From Candidatus Latescibacteria bacterium 4484_107 (GTDB lineage: Bacteria; Latescibacterota; 4484-107): a stretch of 5,175 nt of DNA. Below the pieces are notes generated by a model. The model made no database searches and was not told the origin of the DNA. It worked only from the letters and a program-made list of their open reading frames with translations. Both the position numbers and the translations under genes were made by a program. The DNA lies in NCBI GenBank assembly GCA_002059205.1, contig MVCQ01000191.1:1-5175 (forward strand), read 5' to 3'. The stretch's first letter is position 1. The number at the start of each line of letters is the position of its first letter. This document shows positions 4,468 through 5,175 of this stretch, in pieces.

Positions 4468-5175
4468 ATGGCGGAACCCAAACAGCATTCGGTGGAGCGT
4501 TCTCTTCGGGATTATGCGCGGGCGGAAAAATTGATCCCCGGCGCCACGCAACTGATCAGCCGCCGGCCCGCCCGCATGGCGTATGGCGTGAGTCCCATCT
4601 ACGCGGATCACGCGAAGGGATCGCACTTCTGGGATGTGGATGGGAACGAGTATATTGATTGGATCAGCGGCATTCTCGCCATCATCCTCGGGTACGCGGA
4701 CGAGGTGGTGGACAACGCGGTGAAGGAGCAGATCGGCAAGGGCGTCACTTTTTCGATCAACCACGAACTCGAACTCGAACTGGCGGAGGAACTGATCCGC
4801 ACGATTCCTTCCGCGGAGATGGTGCGCTACGCCAAAGGGGGCGGTGATGCGTGTACGATCGCGGTGCGCATTGCCCGGGGGACTACGGGACGCGACAAGG
4901 TCCTCTTCTGCGGGTATCACGGCTGGCACGACTGGTATATTGCGGCGAACCTGCTTGAGGACGCGACGCTCGACGAACACCTTTTTCCGGGCATTGATCC
5001 GACGGGTGTGCCCAAGGCGCTTGCGGGGACGATATTTCCTTTCCGCTACGGCGATCTGGAGATGTTGGAACAGCGGCTGGAGGAAAACAAGGGCGAGGTG
5101 GCTTGCATTATTATGGAGCCCTTGAGATCGGAGCTGCCGCCCAAAGGTTTCCTGGAAGGAGTGCGTGCCCTGGCG
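4468..5175 (+). CDS. Class III PLP aminotransferase, glutamate-1-semialdehyde aminomutase-like (N-terminal part)
   Basis: The frame stays open from ATG 4468 to the window end, giving 236 residues of what is usually a 420-460 residue fold-type I PLP enzyme. AAGGA at 4457-4461, six bases upstream, supports the start. The N-terminal LIPGATQLISRRP (22-34), WDVDGNEYIDW (55-65) and GYAD (75-78) are typical of the glutamate-1-semialdehyde aminomutase-like branch. KGGGDACTIAVRIARGTTGR (123-142) replaces the usual SG[TS]EA phosphate-binding turn, and CGYHGWHDWY (148-157) supplies the aromatic residue expected to stack on the cofactor ring. IIMEP (214-218) precedes the cofactor-aspartate region. The PLP lysine lies beyond the window. 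The GGGD and YHGWHDWY pattern is one I associate with aminotransferases of surface-sugar or uncharacterised clusters rather than with HemL, so a tetrapyrrole role is doubtful. Substrate is unknown. It has its own promoter and may head a new operon. Confidence 0.85.
   Translation, partial: MAEPKQHSVERSLRDYARAEKLIPGATQLISRRPARMAYGVSPIYADHAKGSHFWDVDGNEYIDWISGILAIILGYADEVVDNAVKEQIGKGVTFSINHELELELAEELIRTIPSAEMVRYAKGGGDACTIAVRIARGTTGRDKVLFCGYHGWHDWYIAANLLEDATLDEHLFPGIDPTGVPKALAGTIFPFRYGDLEMLEQRLEENKGEVACIIMEPLRSELPPKGFLEGVRALA

Noticed and set aside
3995..4534. 179-residue plus-strand frame bridging the kinase and aminotransferase genes
   Set aside because: It is out of frame with both genes, crosses the intrinsic terminator and promoter, and has no domain; it is a shadow frame.
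3874..4980. Long minus-strand open frame of 368 codons
   Set aside because: It lies opposite the kinase and aminotransferase genes and spans the terminator and promoter between them. Long antisense frames are common in GC-rich genes; no domain is recognisable.
1..5175. CRISPR arrays, tRNA or rRNA genes, phage att sites
   Set aside because: No regularly spaced repeats, cloverleaf-like sequence or rRNA-conserved segments were seen on either strand.

Overview
The window looks like chromosomal DNA from an uncultivated, probably Gram-negative bacterium. Genes are moderately GC-rich and mostly start with ATG behind purine-rich ribosome binding sites. One long non-coding stretch is visibly more AT-rich. 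The protein types (BatA-like VWA membrane protein, GAF-containing soluble hybrid kinase, a GGGDA-type class III aminotransferase) are ones I associate with PVC/FCB-like or candidate-phylum genomes. The sequence alone does not fix the taxon.

Layout, all genes on the + strand. (1) 1-333: C-terminal end of a membrane-anchored VWA/BatA-like protein cut by the window edge. (2) 334-430: a short gap with a 16-bp near-perfect inverted repeat fused to a 9-bp tandem repeat, just upstream of the next ribosome binding site. (3) 431-1918: complete xylulokinase (xylB). (4) 1919-2664: 746 bases without a credible gene but full of structure: two short elements sharing a CCTGnATTATTCA terminal inverted repeat, the second apparently interrupted at a CTAG site by a third, IS630-like miniature element that carries a long hairpin followed by eight T. 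A 13-bp perfect tandem repeat plus palindrome lies between the two, and a hairpin leader lies before the next gene. (5) 2665-4305: a soluble REC-GAF-HisKA-HATPase hybrid histidine kinase, followed by a textbook intrinsic terminator. (6) 4404-4432: a near-consensus sigma70-type promoter driving (7) 4468-5175, the first 236 residues of a class III PLP aminotransferase related to glutamate-1-semialdehyde aminomutase.

The genes do not form an obvious operon. The gaps, the terminator at 4337-4366 and the promoter at 4404-4432 suggest separate transcription units: sugar entry into the pentose phosphate pathway (XylB), a stand-alone signalling kinase with no visible partner, and a PLP enzyme possibly heading a new operon. 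I see no convincing new defence or biosynthetic system. The most interesting material is the nested non-autonomous mobile elements in 1985-2478 and the structured leader before xylB.
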